64,000 nt of DNA, taken from positions 1,178,001 to 1,242,000 of the forward strand of contig OY729418.1 in assembly GCA_963422275.1 (NCBI GenBank). Reading direction: 5' to 3'. Source of the DNA: G963422275 sp963422275 (GTDB lineage: Bacteria > Pseudomonadota > Alphaproteobacteria > Rhodobacterales > Rhodobacteraceae). Position 1 is the first letter of the stretch. The number at the start of each line of letters is the position of its first letter. The notes under the pieces are model-generated. The model was given only the letters and a program-made list of their open reading frames with translations, searched no databases and had not been told where the DNA came from. A program made the translations under genes and the position numbers. Positions 53,997-62,350 of the stretch are shown here, in pieces.

Positions 53997-54456
53997 GGGA
54001 ACCTCTGAATATAGCCTGATTGTGGGCACGGCATTGTGTATCCGGGGTGTGCCTGCTGTCTTGCACCACGTCGTTTTTTTCGGGGGATCACGGCATGCAG
54101 CGCCTTCGGCAATTAACCTTTGCCAGCCTTGAACATAATCGCAGGAAGCGCAAGACGCGCCGCGAGATCTTTCTGGAGCGGATGGACGGCGAGGAAAAAG
54201 GGGCTGGAGAGGGACGCGCAGCGGCTTGCTACGCTTTTGGGTTTCTTGAACATGATGATTGCTCAGCCGCATCTGTCGTGACAGGGGAGAAGTGTGTCCG
54301 AAATTATGCCAGACTCGGCACTGCGGGGGCTGAAACGGCAACGGTTCCACCCCGAAAACGCACATTTGGGTCTTCCGGACCACAGAAAACCGACCGGCGC
54401 AGCCGGGAACAGCAATTCCCGCAGCCAAAACCACCATCCCCACATCAGAGGTTCCC
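53997..54456 (+). mobile_element. Short IS5 derivative, left copy
   Basis: This 460-bp element begins GGGAACCTCTGAATATAG and ends CAGAGGTTCCC. Inside, an N-terminal IS5 transposase segment (MQRLRQLTFASLEHNRRKRK, TRREIFLERMDG) is joined to the family's C-terminal region (RAAACYAFGFLEHDDCSAAS, a frameshifted version of QRLALLPGFSNLMIAQ), so the catalytic core is deleted. It is MITE-like and cannot encode a transposase. The inner end is followed by CTGG rather than CTAR. Confidence 0.6.
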
Positions 54457-54560
54457 TGGCATCTCAACTCCCAAATCGACACCACACAAAGCTTGGTCGA
54501 TAATTTGCACAACCTGCGGAGACAGTTGCCGGTGCCGTCCGCAATAGTTGCTCAGGTCTA

Positions 54561-55299
54561 GGTCGTGTACTTATAAAGGAAAAAGGGATTTTCTTTCCGG
54601 CTCTGATGTGATTCAAGCTTCCAGACAGCGGGAGCTTGAGGATGCAAGGCCGGCACGATCTGACGGATGCAGAATGGGCGATCATCTCGCCGTTGCCGCC
54701 TGACAAGCCGCGGGGCGATCAGCGGGTGGACGACCGGCGGGCGATCAGCGGGATCTTTCACATCCTGCGCACCGGCACGCCGTGGCGCGACCTTCCGGAA
54801 CGTTGCGGGCCGCATGCGACAGTCTGCAACCGCTGCAACCGCTGGGCCAGGCAAGGGGTGCGGGAGCGCCTGTTCGAGGCGCTGGCGGCGCGCTCGCCGG
54901 GATCTCTTCATCTCCTCGACGCCTCGGTGGTGCGCGCCCACCAGCACGCCGCGGGCGGAAAAAGGGGGTCCGGATCACGCCATCGGACGCTCGCGAGGCG
55001 GGCTGAGCACCAAAATCCACGTCGTCGTCGACGGCCGCGGCTGCGACTCCCGCGCCATCCTCAAGCTCATTGCCGACCATGGCTCTTGCCCCCACATCCC
55101 GACCCGACGGGACCGCCGGGAGCGGCGCTCGGTGCCCGATCACCTGTACCGCCAACGCAACCTCGTCGGACGTTTCTTCAACAAGCTCAAGCACTTCCGA
55201 GGCATCGCGACCCGCCATCACAAGCTCGCAAGAAACTTCCTCGCCGCAATCGCCATTGCCTGCATCCGCCTCTGGATCAGAATCAATGAGTACACGACC
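54561..55299 (+). mobile_element. IS5-family (IS427-like) insertion sequence, internally shortened
   Basis: The ends GGTCGTGTACTTATAAA and GAGTACACGACC are inverted repeats, flanked by TA on both sides (54559-54560 and 55300-55301), as in the IS427 group. The 739-bp element lacks about 70 codons of transposase sequence, so it is shorter than typical members. It lies inside the phnE-inserted block. Confidence 0.7.
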
Positions 55300-55302
55300 T
55301 AG
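54642..55302 (+). pseudogene. IS427-like transposase in two frames, with deletion
   Basis: Frame one gives MQGRHDLTDAEWAIISPLP and GIFHILRTGTPWRDLPERCG up to ASVVRAHQHAAGGKRG. At AAAAAGGGGG (about 54958-54968) the frame moves to HAIGRSRGGLSTKIHVVVDG, then RLYRQRN-like VPDHLYRQRNLVGRFFNKLK, and LAIAIACIRLWIRINEYTT-type sequence at the end. IS427-group elements use programmed frameshifting at such runs. The segment between ILKLIADHG and SCPHIPTRRD is shortened, removing a catalytic Asp region, so activity is doubtful. Confidence 0.7.
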
Positions 55303-55764
55303 TCCCCGAGGCTCAAGCTCCAATGCAAGACTGTTGCGAAATGCGCCCCTAGCCGCTGGCAGTTACGCCGAGGGGCTGCAAGCGCTTGTCATGACGTTAG
55401 ATTGAGGAAACGACCGCCGTCGTGAAGAAATCCGTCCGGCCCTCCGTCGCCTGCACTCATGACAGCTTGCGGAGCCTGACAGCCCCCATGTCCCTGACCG
55501 GACGGGAACATTTCGCGACAGTCTTGACTTTTCGAAGGCGGCTGCCCGGCGTGCCTCTTGACATCGTGGCCGGGCCGATGAGAATTCAACGCATGATTCA
55601 CTTCCCCCCCCCCCTGGACTTTCCGGCAACCCTTGAGATAGGGTCTCGGCCCGACCGCGGCATCGCTCCCACCGAATGCCGCGCGGTCCGAAAGGGGAAG
55701 CCAGCCTCCAAGGGCCGGCGCCCTTCCCGGCATGCGCCGGCAATCCACGAAAGGAGACTGCCTC
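55303..55764. other. Leader region of the second TbpB-like/Slam operon
   Basis: No gene is visible. A stretch at 55367-55408 repeats sequence at 31352-31397. A run of eleven C residues lies near 55605-55616, some 150 bp before the lipoprotein start; such runs can vary in length. The ribosome binding site AAGGAGA is at about 55751. Confidence 0.4.
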
Positions 55765-57174
55765 ATGAAAACCGCATCGTCGCCGTTCGCGGCCCTCGTC
55801 ATCGCCGCGACCGCCCTCGCCCTGTCCGCCTGCGGCGGACAGAACAGCGAGACTTCGCTGAAAAACCCTCCGGCGGAGACCTCCGACAAACAGGTGGACG
55901 GCTCCGCCGGGATCATGAAAGCGGCGCGAAAGAACCCAGCCAAGGGCAGCGTGCTTCAAGTCGAAGGATCAGCATACGTCGAGGTCGGGCCGGATAAGAA
56001 TGACAACTACACAATGAAAAAATTGACGCCCGAATCGTTTGAAAAGATGATCAAGGGCGTGAAGATCTCCGTGCATTTCCGTGACGGAAAAATGTTCGTC
56101 GTTGACAAGCGGGACGCCGTTGAAGTCGAATACGAGGACGGCACGTCCGAAACATGGGATGCCGGAACTTTTGTCACTAGCGCGGATCTAGACAAAATCG
56201 ACCCGTCACTTTCAGTGGAGAGCATTCCCGGGCTTCCCGCTGGATGGAGCGGCCTTAGAGAGGAAGATGATGGCAGCGGCGGCGACGATTACTACTTGAT
56301 GAAATATTACTCGGACTTTGAGAAACCTACCGGGTGGAAAGGCAATCTTTGCGGTCAGGGCGACAGCCTGCATGCGGGCGACTCTTGCATCTGGGTAAAC
56401 GGATCGGATGAGGTTGCGAAGATGGAGGTGAAGAAGGACGGCAGCCTTTCGATAGATGTTGAAGGCAAGGTGGTGGTGGCCGCCGCCAGGGTCGGCTCAA
56501 TTGATCGGGAGGGTTTCAAGGCGGAGAAAACCGGCAGTGGATGGAAAATCACGGAAGTTGCGGCAAACCTTGCACTCACGGGCGGCACCCGGGTCGAGAC
56601 CGACACCGACTATCTCGTTCTGTGGGCAGGGGTGGCTGACTATTCGAAGCTGCCAGAGGCAAAAGACGCCGAGGCGCTCGTCATCGGCGCTTTTGCCGAC
56701 GGTTCCGACCCGCTTGATCGGGATCGCCTAAGCCGCCTGACCGGAAAGGCGAATTATCAGGGGCCGGCGTTCGGCGTCCACACCGTCAAGGAGGCCGGCG
56801 AGAAGGCGGCCATCGGGGAGTTCCAGGCGACGGCCAGCCTGACCGCCGATTTCGGAGGCAGCGCGCTGGCAAGCGTGACAGGCGAAGTGTCGGGCTTCAA
56901 GGTGACGGGTGGCACCGCAGGCAAGGGAAGCCTCGGGGAAATGACCGTCCAGCTGGAGAAGGCGGAACTCGCCGATGGCGAACTGCTCTTCAAGGGCGCG
57001 ACGGCGTCCGGCAGCGGGCACGACGGGAAATGGGGCGGCCAGTTCTTCGGCACCAAGGAACCCGACGGCAAGCCGGGCTCGGTGGCGGGCACGTTCGGCA
57101 TCGCCAGCGGCAAAATCGGCGCCGACGCCTACGAGGGTGCCGTCGGCGCGTTCGGCGCGCACCGGCAACCGTAG
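55765..57174 (+). CDS. TbpB-like surface lipoprotein (copy 2)
   Basis: This 469-residue lipoprotein has the signal MKTASSPFAALVIAATALA with lipobox LSAC (Cys about 24). The body ends with the TbpB-type C-lobe barrel: TASLTADFGGSALASVTGEV, GSVAGTFGIASGKIG and GAVGAFGAHR. The region DGSDPLDRDRLSRLTG is identical in copy 1 at 29617, while the N-terminal part differs, suggesting that ligand-binding regions vary over a constant C-lobe. It lies 25 bp upstream of the intact slam gene, its likely exporter. The ligand (iron-carrier protein, heme or other) cannot be told from sequence. Confidence 0.85.
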   Translation: MKTASSPFAALVIAATALALSACGGQNSETSLKNPPAETSDKQVDGSAGIMKAARKNPAKGSVLQVEGSAYVEVGPDKNDNYTMKKLTPESFEKMIKGVKISVHFRDGKMFVVDKRDAVEVEYEDGTSETWDAGTFVTSADLDKIDPSLSVESIPGLPAGWSGLREEDDGSGGDDYYLMKYYSDFEKPTGWKGNLCGQGDSLHAGDSCIWVNGSDEVAKMEVKKDGSLSIDVEGKVVVAAARVGSIDREGFKAEKTGSGWKITEVAANLALTGGTRVETDTDYLVLWAGVADYSKLPEAKDAEALVIGAFADGSDPLDRDRLSRLTGKANYQGPAFGVHTVKEAGEKAAIGEFQATASLTADFGGSALASVTGEVSGFKVTGGTAGKGSLGEMTVQLEKAELADGELLFKGATASGSGHDGKWGGQFFGTKEPDGKPGSVAGTFGIASGKIGADAYEGAVGAFGAHRQP

Positions 57175-57199
57175 CGACGCGGGCAGGCAGGACGCGGCG

Positions 57200-58537
57200 A
57201 TGCGCGGGTGGCGAAGCGTCCTGCTGTGCATGCTGTGCCTGGCTGCCCCGGCAGCCGTGTTCGGCCATTCGCACCTGTCCGACGACCCGAGGGTCGCGCG
57301 GGCGCGGGCGCTGATCGGCGCCGGCGCCCTTGAAGAGGCGCTTGGCCTCCTGCGGCGGCTGCCCGCCGACCATCCCGACCGCACCGACATCCGCTTTCTC
57401 GCAGGCCTCGCCGCCATCCGGGCCGCCGAGAGGGCCGGAGACGAGGCGAGCAGGGGCGCTTTGCTTGACGAGGCCGTCGCCGCGCTGCGCGCCATTCTGG
57501 TCGATGACCCAAGCCTGGTGCGTGTGCGCTTCGAGCTTGCCCGCGCCTTCTTCCTCAAGGGCCGGGACGGTCTCGCTCGCCGGCACTTCCGGCAAGTGCT
57601 CGCCAGCCGCCTCCAGCCGGGCGTCGCCGAGCATGTCGGCGGATACCTGCAGGTCATCCGCGCCCGCCGGCGATGGGACGCCTGGATCCGGCTTCAGGCC
57701 GCGGGCGACACCAACGTCGCCGCCGCCTCCGACGAGGAGAGCGTTCTCATCGCCGGCGTCCCCTTTCGCATGGACGGGTCCAGCCGCGCCCGCTCCGGGA
57801 TCGGCGTTGCCGTCAAGGTCGGCGGCGAATACCGCCACCGGCTCGGCGCCAGGCTGCAATGGCGTCTGGGCGCCGACGCCACCTTCGACCTCGGATCCGG
57901 CCGAACCTTCGTCGCCGCGCGGACGGGACCGCGCCTGCTGATCGATGCGGCGTCCGAACTCAGCCTGCTCGGGGTCGCGCGCCAGTGGCGGGGCGGCGGC
58001 CCGGAACGGCGCGAGACCGGCCTGCGCATCGAGGCCGAGCGGCGACTGACCGACCGGCTGACGGTGAACGGGCACGCCTCGTGGAGCCGGCGACGCGACC
58101 GGAAACCGGGCGGCGACTTCGACGGACCCATGCGCCACGCGGCGCTCGGCGCCGCGTGGCTCGCCAGCCCCACCGTGCGGGTCGACGCCTCCGCCGGCTG
58201 GTTGCGCCAGCGACCGCGGGCGCCGCGCTGGCGCAACCGCGGACTGCAGGCCAGTCTCGGCGTGTCGGTGGCCGCGCGGCGCGGCCTCACCCTCGGCGCC
58301 AGCGTCAGCTGGCAGAGAACCGTCTACGAGGGCAACTGGCATCCGCTGACACGAACCCCCGGAGAACCCCGCAAAGACCGGTTGATCAGACTGCGCGCCG
58401 CGGCCCTCAACCGCGGCTTCACCCTGCACGGCTTCAGTCCGGAACTCGCCGTCGTCCGCGAGGTCAACCGGTCCAGCGCACAGCTCCGCAGCTACCGCAG
58501 AAACCGCCTCGAGGCGCAGCTGATCCAACAGTTCTGA
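57200..58537 (+). CDS. Surface lipoprotein assembly modifier (Slam)
   Basis: Slam is an outer-membrane protein that moves TbpB-type lipoproteins to the cell surface. The 445-residue protein has a signal peptide (MRGWRSVLLCMLCLAAPAAVFG), an N-terminal TPR domain (ALIGAGALEEALGLLRRLPA, ALRAILVDDPSLVRVRFELA, AFFLKGRDGLARRHFRQVLA), then a DUF560 beta-barrel of alternating strands (GEYRHRLGARLQWRLGADAT and similar) ending SYRRNRLEAQLIQQF with terminal Phe. It follows its lipoprotein partner by 25 bp. Its frame is intact, unlike the remnant at 31071. Confidence 0.92.
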   Translation: MRGWRSVLLCMLCLAAPAAVFGHSHLSDDPRVARARALIGAGALEEALGLLRRLPADHPDRTDIRFLAGLAAIRAAERAGDEASRGALLDEAVAALRAILVDDPSLVRVRFELARAFFLKGRDGLARRHFRQVLASRLQPGVAEHVGGYLQVIRARRRWDAWIRLQAAGDTNVAAASDEESVLIAGVPFRMDGSSRARSGIGVAVKVGGEYRHRLGARLQWRLGADATFDLGSGRTFVAARTGPRLLIDAASELSLLGVARQWRGGGPERRETGLRIEAERRLTDRLTVNGHASWSRRRDRKPGGDFDGPMRHAALGAAWLASPTVRVDASAGWLRQRPRAPRWRNRGLQASLGVSVAARRGLTLGASVSWQRTVYEGNWHPLTRTPGEPRKDRLIRLRAAALNRGFTLHGFSPELAVVREVNRSSAQLRSYRRNRLEAQLIQQF

Positions 58538-58671
58538 ACGACCCGCAACCGGCTCCAAACGGCAAAATGCAGAGAAAGCGCCAGCTTTCGCAACGATCTT
58601 GCACCCGAGTCTCACTTGCTCATCCCGCCTTCACATTTCAAAAGACGGCAAGTCGTCTCGCTCCGGTTCCG

Positions 58672-59097
58672 GCTTGCAACCTCCTCAGCCACCACTGTTG
58701 GGTCTGGATCATGCCGGCCTTGGCTGCATCCTCTTTTCGGAGGGATCGCGTCATGCAGCGCCTTCGGCAATTGACCTTTGCAAGCCTTGAACATGACCGC
58801 AAGAAGCGCAGGACGAGACACGATCCCGACTTGCGCCGCCGGCTGGAGAGGAACACGCAGCGGCTTGCGCCGCTTCCGGGCTTCTCGAACCTGATGATTG
58901 CCCAGCCGCACCTGATCATGACAGGGGAGAAGCGTGTCTGGAATCTACCGGATCGGCCCTGCGGAGGCTCAACCGGCGGCGATTCCGCCCCGAAAACGCG
59001 CATTTGGGGCTCCGGCCCGCAGAAAATCGGTCGGCGCAGCCGGGAAGGGCGATTTCCGCAGCCAAAACCAGAAAAAACCCCCCAAATCAGAGGTTCT
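58672..59097 (+). mobile_element. Short IS5 derivative, right copy
   Basis: This copy is in the same orientation as the one at 53997. It has a degraded left end (GCAACCTCCTCAGCC), the start MQRLRQLTFASLEHDRKKRR, a direct join to RNTQRLAPLPGFSNLMIAQP and the right end CAAATCAGAGGTTCT. The catalytic core is deleted at nearly the same place as in the left copy, so both descend from one deleted ancestor. Its right end forms the outer border of the phnE insertion. Confidence 0.6.
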
Positions 59098-59098
59098 C

Positions 59099-59497
59099 TA
59101 ATATCAGCCGAGGCCACGGCGCAAGCCCGCGCCTGGCAAGCAGCGACAGGGCGAAACCAGCCATGGCGCCAATCAGCATGGACACGGCCGCGATGTTGAT
59201 GGTCTCGATTAGCGCCGGGGAATAGATCAGCATATGCTCGGGCAGGAGGTCGATTTTCTCCCAAGCCTCGGACAGTACCATAGCCGGGAAATCATCCAGC
59301 TGTGAAAGGCCGTTCCAGAAACCGCCCGCGCTGCGATCATCGGCAACCACAAAACCCGTCGCCATAAGCATCGTGAAGATGAGCAACGCAAGACCGCTGC
59401 AAAGTCGGTGGCGGCGCACCAGTGCCAAGTAGCTCCGGATCCGACCGGCAGAGGCGGGAAACGCACTAATGCTGGAAATCTGTGACTCCCTCATCAA
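59099..59497 (-). pseudogene. phnE: phnE permease, N-terminal part
   Basis: The start MRESQISSISAFPASAGRIR is followed by a transmembrane helix (LCSGLALLIFTMLMATGFVV), FPAMVLSEAWEKIDLLPEHM, and ALIETINIAAVSMLIGAMAG, typical of PhnE permeases. The frame reaches APWPRLI and then enters the IS5-type end, giving a false C-terminus LENL. The remaining half is at 53511-53996. It begins just downstream of phnD. Confidence 0.87.
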
Positions 59498-59900
59498 AAG
59501 GTCCCTGACCTCGCAGTCAGAGCCCGATGAAGGTGTGCGAACCGACCAGTTCGACCGGGCCTGACGGATTGCGACAATGGTCTCGTAGTCTTATGGCTGA
59601 TCGGCTCAAAGCCGACGGTTTCACCGGCTGCCACGCCGTATGCGCAGTCGACGTCAGTTTCGTCTAGATTCTGCGCCAACTCGATCATCTTGGCCTGCTT
59701 GGGGAATCTCGATCGAGGGAATCAGGTGGCCCGATGTCGAGTTCGGGTCACCAAAGCCAAAGAACTTTCCCTTCATGTCGTCGAAAGACGCGATGCCGTT
59801 GTCAAGGCGGGCAAAACCGACCGAATGGCACGAAAACGAGCCATCGAAGTTCGTCTTGACGAGCACGGGTTCAACGGCTTCGGGGCCGGCGAAGTAGGTT

Positions 59901-60908
59901 ACCCCAATTCTGGATAAGAGGGGTGAGGGGGTTCCCGAATCGGGCGTGGCCTGATTCTGTATCCGCAACCAAAATCAACGGATGGGATCCCCTCAATGAG
60001 CACCTCTGTCATCGCACTGTTCTGTTGTCTCGACGACTTTGCAAAGGCCTTTGAAGAATGGGAGCGGCATCGGCTGATCGGCACAGGCCGCCAGCGCTCG
60101 CGCTCGGGCAAGCTCTCGCTCAGCGAAAGGCTCTTCATCATGGTGTTGTTTCATCTCTCGCCCTTCAAGAATTTCAAGGCCTTCTGGTTCTATGGCGTGG
60201 AGCAGAAATATCGCGACTGCTTTGGAGACCTGCCGAGCTACGGACGGTTTGTCGCCCTGATGCCGCGCTTGCCGGTTCCGTTTTGCATCTTGATGCAATG
60301 CTTTCGCGGTGAGGAAACCGGGGTCTATTTTGTGGACAGCACCAAGCTCGCTGTCTGCCACAACGCACGGATCAACCGGAACAAGGTCTTCAAGGGACTG
60401 GCCAAGCGGGGCCGAAGCACCATGGGGTGGTTTTTCGGGTTCAAGCTGCATCTGGTCATCAACGACAAGGGTCAGGTCATGGCCGTCAAGATCACGCCTG
60501 GAAACACCGACGACCGCAAGCCGCTTGAGACCATGATTGCCGAGTTGAAAGGCAAGGTGTTCGGCGATAAAGGCTGCATTTCGAAGCCGCTTTTCCAGCG
60601 TTTGCGGCAACAGGGCCTGCACCTGATCACTGGCATTCGCCGCAACATGAAAAACTTTCTTCTGCCCATTCTGGACAAAATCATGTTGCGGAAGCGGTTC
60701 ATCATTGAAACGCTGTTCGATAAACTGAAATCAAGCATGGGATTGGAACGCACACGACACCGGTCCCCAACAAATGCCTTCGTTCATATCCTGTCATGTC
60801 TGGCTGCCTATATTCTGGCGCAGCCAAAGGTCAAAATCGGCAAAATCGTCGTGCCAGACGCCATTCGGTGCATTCCAAAAGAAAACAGAGCTTATCCATA
60901 ACTCGGGT
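59901..60908 (+). mobile_element. IS982-family insertion sequence, copy 2
   Basis: This 1008-bp element has the same ends as the copy at 37914. The flanks are TAGGTT at the left and TAGGTC at the right, a 5-bp match (TAGGT) that is probably the target duplication with one base altered. It interrupts phnD within the LGASSYAAT-YFAGPEAVEP segment. The two copies differ at about ten positions, so the last transposition was not very recent or they arrived separately. Confidence 0.88.
59996..60901 (+). CDS. IS982-family transposase (copy 2)
   Basis: The 301-residue protein is intact and nearly identical to copy 1, with the same DDE segments (YFVDSTKLAVCHNAR, FGDKGCISKPLF, RKRFIIETLFDKLKSSMG). Differences include Gln for Arg in GVEQKYRDCF, Val for Ala in LKGKVFGDKG, Arg for Trp in FQRLRQQG and Ile for Met near the end. 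All are outside the catalytic residues, so it may be active. Confidence 0.9.
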   Translation: MSTSVIALFCCLDDFAKAFEEWERHRLIGTGRQRSRSGKLSLSERLFIMVLFHLSPFKNFKAFWFYGVEQKYRDCFGDLPSYGRFVALMPRLPVPFCILMQCFRGEETGVYFVDSTKLAVCHNARINRNKVFKGLAKRGRSTMGWFFGFKLHLVINDKGQVMAVKITPGNTDDRKPLETMIAELKGKVFGDKGCISKPLFQRLRQQGLHLITGIRRNMKNFLLPILDKIMLRKRFIIETLFDKLKSSMGLERTRHRSPTNAFVHILSCLAAYILAQPKVKIGKIVVPDAIRCIPKENRAYP

Positions 60909-61194
60909 TAGGTCGCAGCGTAGGACGATGCGCCAAGCCAGGCCAAGTCCAGCGTGCCACCCAAGAGTCCTTGGATTACGCCGTTGTAGTCTGCGGGAGC
61001 GAAAAGCTTGGTTTCGATGCCGAGCAGCTCCTCGGTATAGGTGCGCAGGCACTCGTTGTTGTTTAGGCGGTCCTGGGCGTTTTCACCGCCCAGAAGACCA
61101 ATGCGGAATTCGGTGATGACATGGCCGTCGCCAAGACGGCTGAGGCAAGAACTGTAAGCAGTAATTTTTTATGGGTCGCACTCCGGTTTCAGAT

Positions 61195-61810
61195 TCAGTT
61201 ACTGCACTTTGCAGGGGTTGGGTTAGAGATTTCATTCGAGAGTTTGCCAAGAATCGCTAGAAACGAACCTGATGAAGCCATGCTTGAACCTTCCAATCTA
61301 TCGAGGTTGGTCAATGTGGCCGCCTCAGAAAACGAGGTGCCGCCCCCATAGATGTCGCGCGCCACGTTTGTGGCCAGCAAGTCGGGAGTGCCGTCGAACA
61401 CGATCTTCCCATCGCGCATGCCGATCACGCGGTCGCAATAGCGCCGCGCCGTATCGAGGGTATGCAGGTTGGCAATCACCAAGCGTCCATCACGATCTGG
61501 GCATTCACCGGGTCAAGCGACGCGACTGGCTCATCGGCCAAGATGATCTTGGGATCTTGCATCAGGGCGGGGGCAATCGTGATACGCTGCTGTTAAACGC
61601 CCGACAATGCTTCGGCGCGTTTGGCCGCCTGCTCGACGATGCCTAAACGATCGATGATCTCGACCGCACGCTCGATGTCGGCTGCAGGAAAGAGATTGAA
61701 ACGCGTGGTCAAGGTCAACCGGCGATTGAGAGCACCGTGCAGCACGTTCGAAATCACATCCATCCGCAGCACAAGATTGAACAGGTGAAACTCACCAGTG
61801 TGACGCGTCG
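61195..61810 (-). pseudogene. phnC: phnC phosphonate transporter ATPase, multiply broken
   Basis: The minus strand gives FHLFNLVLRMDVISNVLHGA, GIVEQAAKRAEALSGV, a TAA stop where the signature would read SGGQ, then QQRITIAPALMQDPKIILAD and EPVASLDPVNAQIVMDAW, a frameshift, and NLHTLDTARRYCDRVIGMRD. These are the signature, Walker B and switch regions of PhnC. The Walker A part is missing because the gene stops matching at about 61810. The ABC signature itself is broken, so no activity is possible. Confidence 0.85.
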
Positions 61811-62350
61811 CAACGAAGAGATTCCGCTTTCACAACGGTCTTATTAAAGCACTTCGGTGTGCCGACCCTGCGTTTTGGCGTCTATCGCCATGTAGCCATC
61901 GAAGGCTTCTTCGAGTGTCTGTTTGTCGCACATCTCAGAGCGTTTTTCAGCGGGTTACTCACCCTTGGCGGCACATCCGAACAGGTCCCTGTGCCAGCCG
62001 CTTTGCCTTGTCGGGAACGATGCAGCCCATAACCGTCCGATGACTGCGCGCTTGTTGGGCGCACTGCATCCGCCATCACGGTAGTTGACGATGAAGGACT
62101 TGGCAATCGAAGGCTGGACGCTCACGACCCCGACAGCGTAACGTTTCAAGACGCGGTCGGTCAGGAACGGATTCACGGTTCTCCCGGCGTTTGCGTCCCA
62201 TCCCTTCCATTCCGAGCGGAGTCGCCTGCTTAAGGCCAAAACCGCCACTTGAAAACCCAGCTCATGCGGTTCGATGCCGAAGCTTCGGCAAACGACAAGC
62301 CGGTGAAGGTTCCACCTGCCAGCCTCCGATTCCGATCGAAAATCCTAGCT
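61811..62350. other. Gap with an unrecognised minus-strand frame
   Basis: A 97-codon minus-strand frame (61955-62248) reads SEWKGWDANAGRTVNPFLTD and YAVGVVSVQPSIAKSFIVNY. It looks protein-like but I do not recognise it; it may be a remnant of a gene that once joined the phn or restriction genes. Nothing else is visible. Confidence 0.3.

Larger units (their letters stand above)
53994..59101 (+). mobile_element. 5.1-kb block with IS5-type ends inserted in phnE
   Basis: The block runs from CTAG|GGAACCTCTGA at the left to TCAGAGGTTCT|CTAA at the right. The outer ends are inverted repeats and the flanking CTAR tetranucleotides match the IS5 target rule. Removing the block joins the two halves of phnE in frame across the junction (PRLI then LVFRRVL). 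Inside are two direct copies of a short IS5 derivative, an IS427-like IS, a TbpB-like lipoprotein gene and slam. It looks like a composite transposon, although recombination between two separate IS insertions could give the same structure. Confidence 0.75.
59520..61175 (-). pseudogene. phnD: phnD phosphonate-binding protein, split by IS982 and frameshifted
   Basis: Upstream of the IS982 copy, the minus strand gives a signal peptide (KKLLLTVLASAVLATAMSS) in one frame and FRIGLLGGENAQDRLNNNE, LFAPADYNGVIQGLLGGTLD and LAWLGASSYAAT in another. Downstream of it follow YFAGPEAVEPVLVKTNFDGS, DDMKGKFFGFGDPNSTSGHL and, after a frame change and deletion, MIELAQNLDETDVD and ETVGFEPISHK. All are PhnD features. 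Besides the insertion, at least two indels and a missing start codon mark it as dead. Confidence 0.87.

Noticed and set aside
54263..54512. Minus-strand frames across the IS5-type derivative
   Set aside because: They are shadows of the transposable-element ends and recur with the same frames in the other copies.
61955..62248. Unrecognised 97-codon frame as a confident gene
   Set aside because: It looks partly protein-like but has no ribosome binding site or family match and lies between broken genes, so it is only mentioned in the gap entry.
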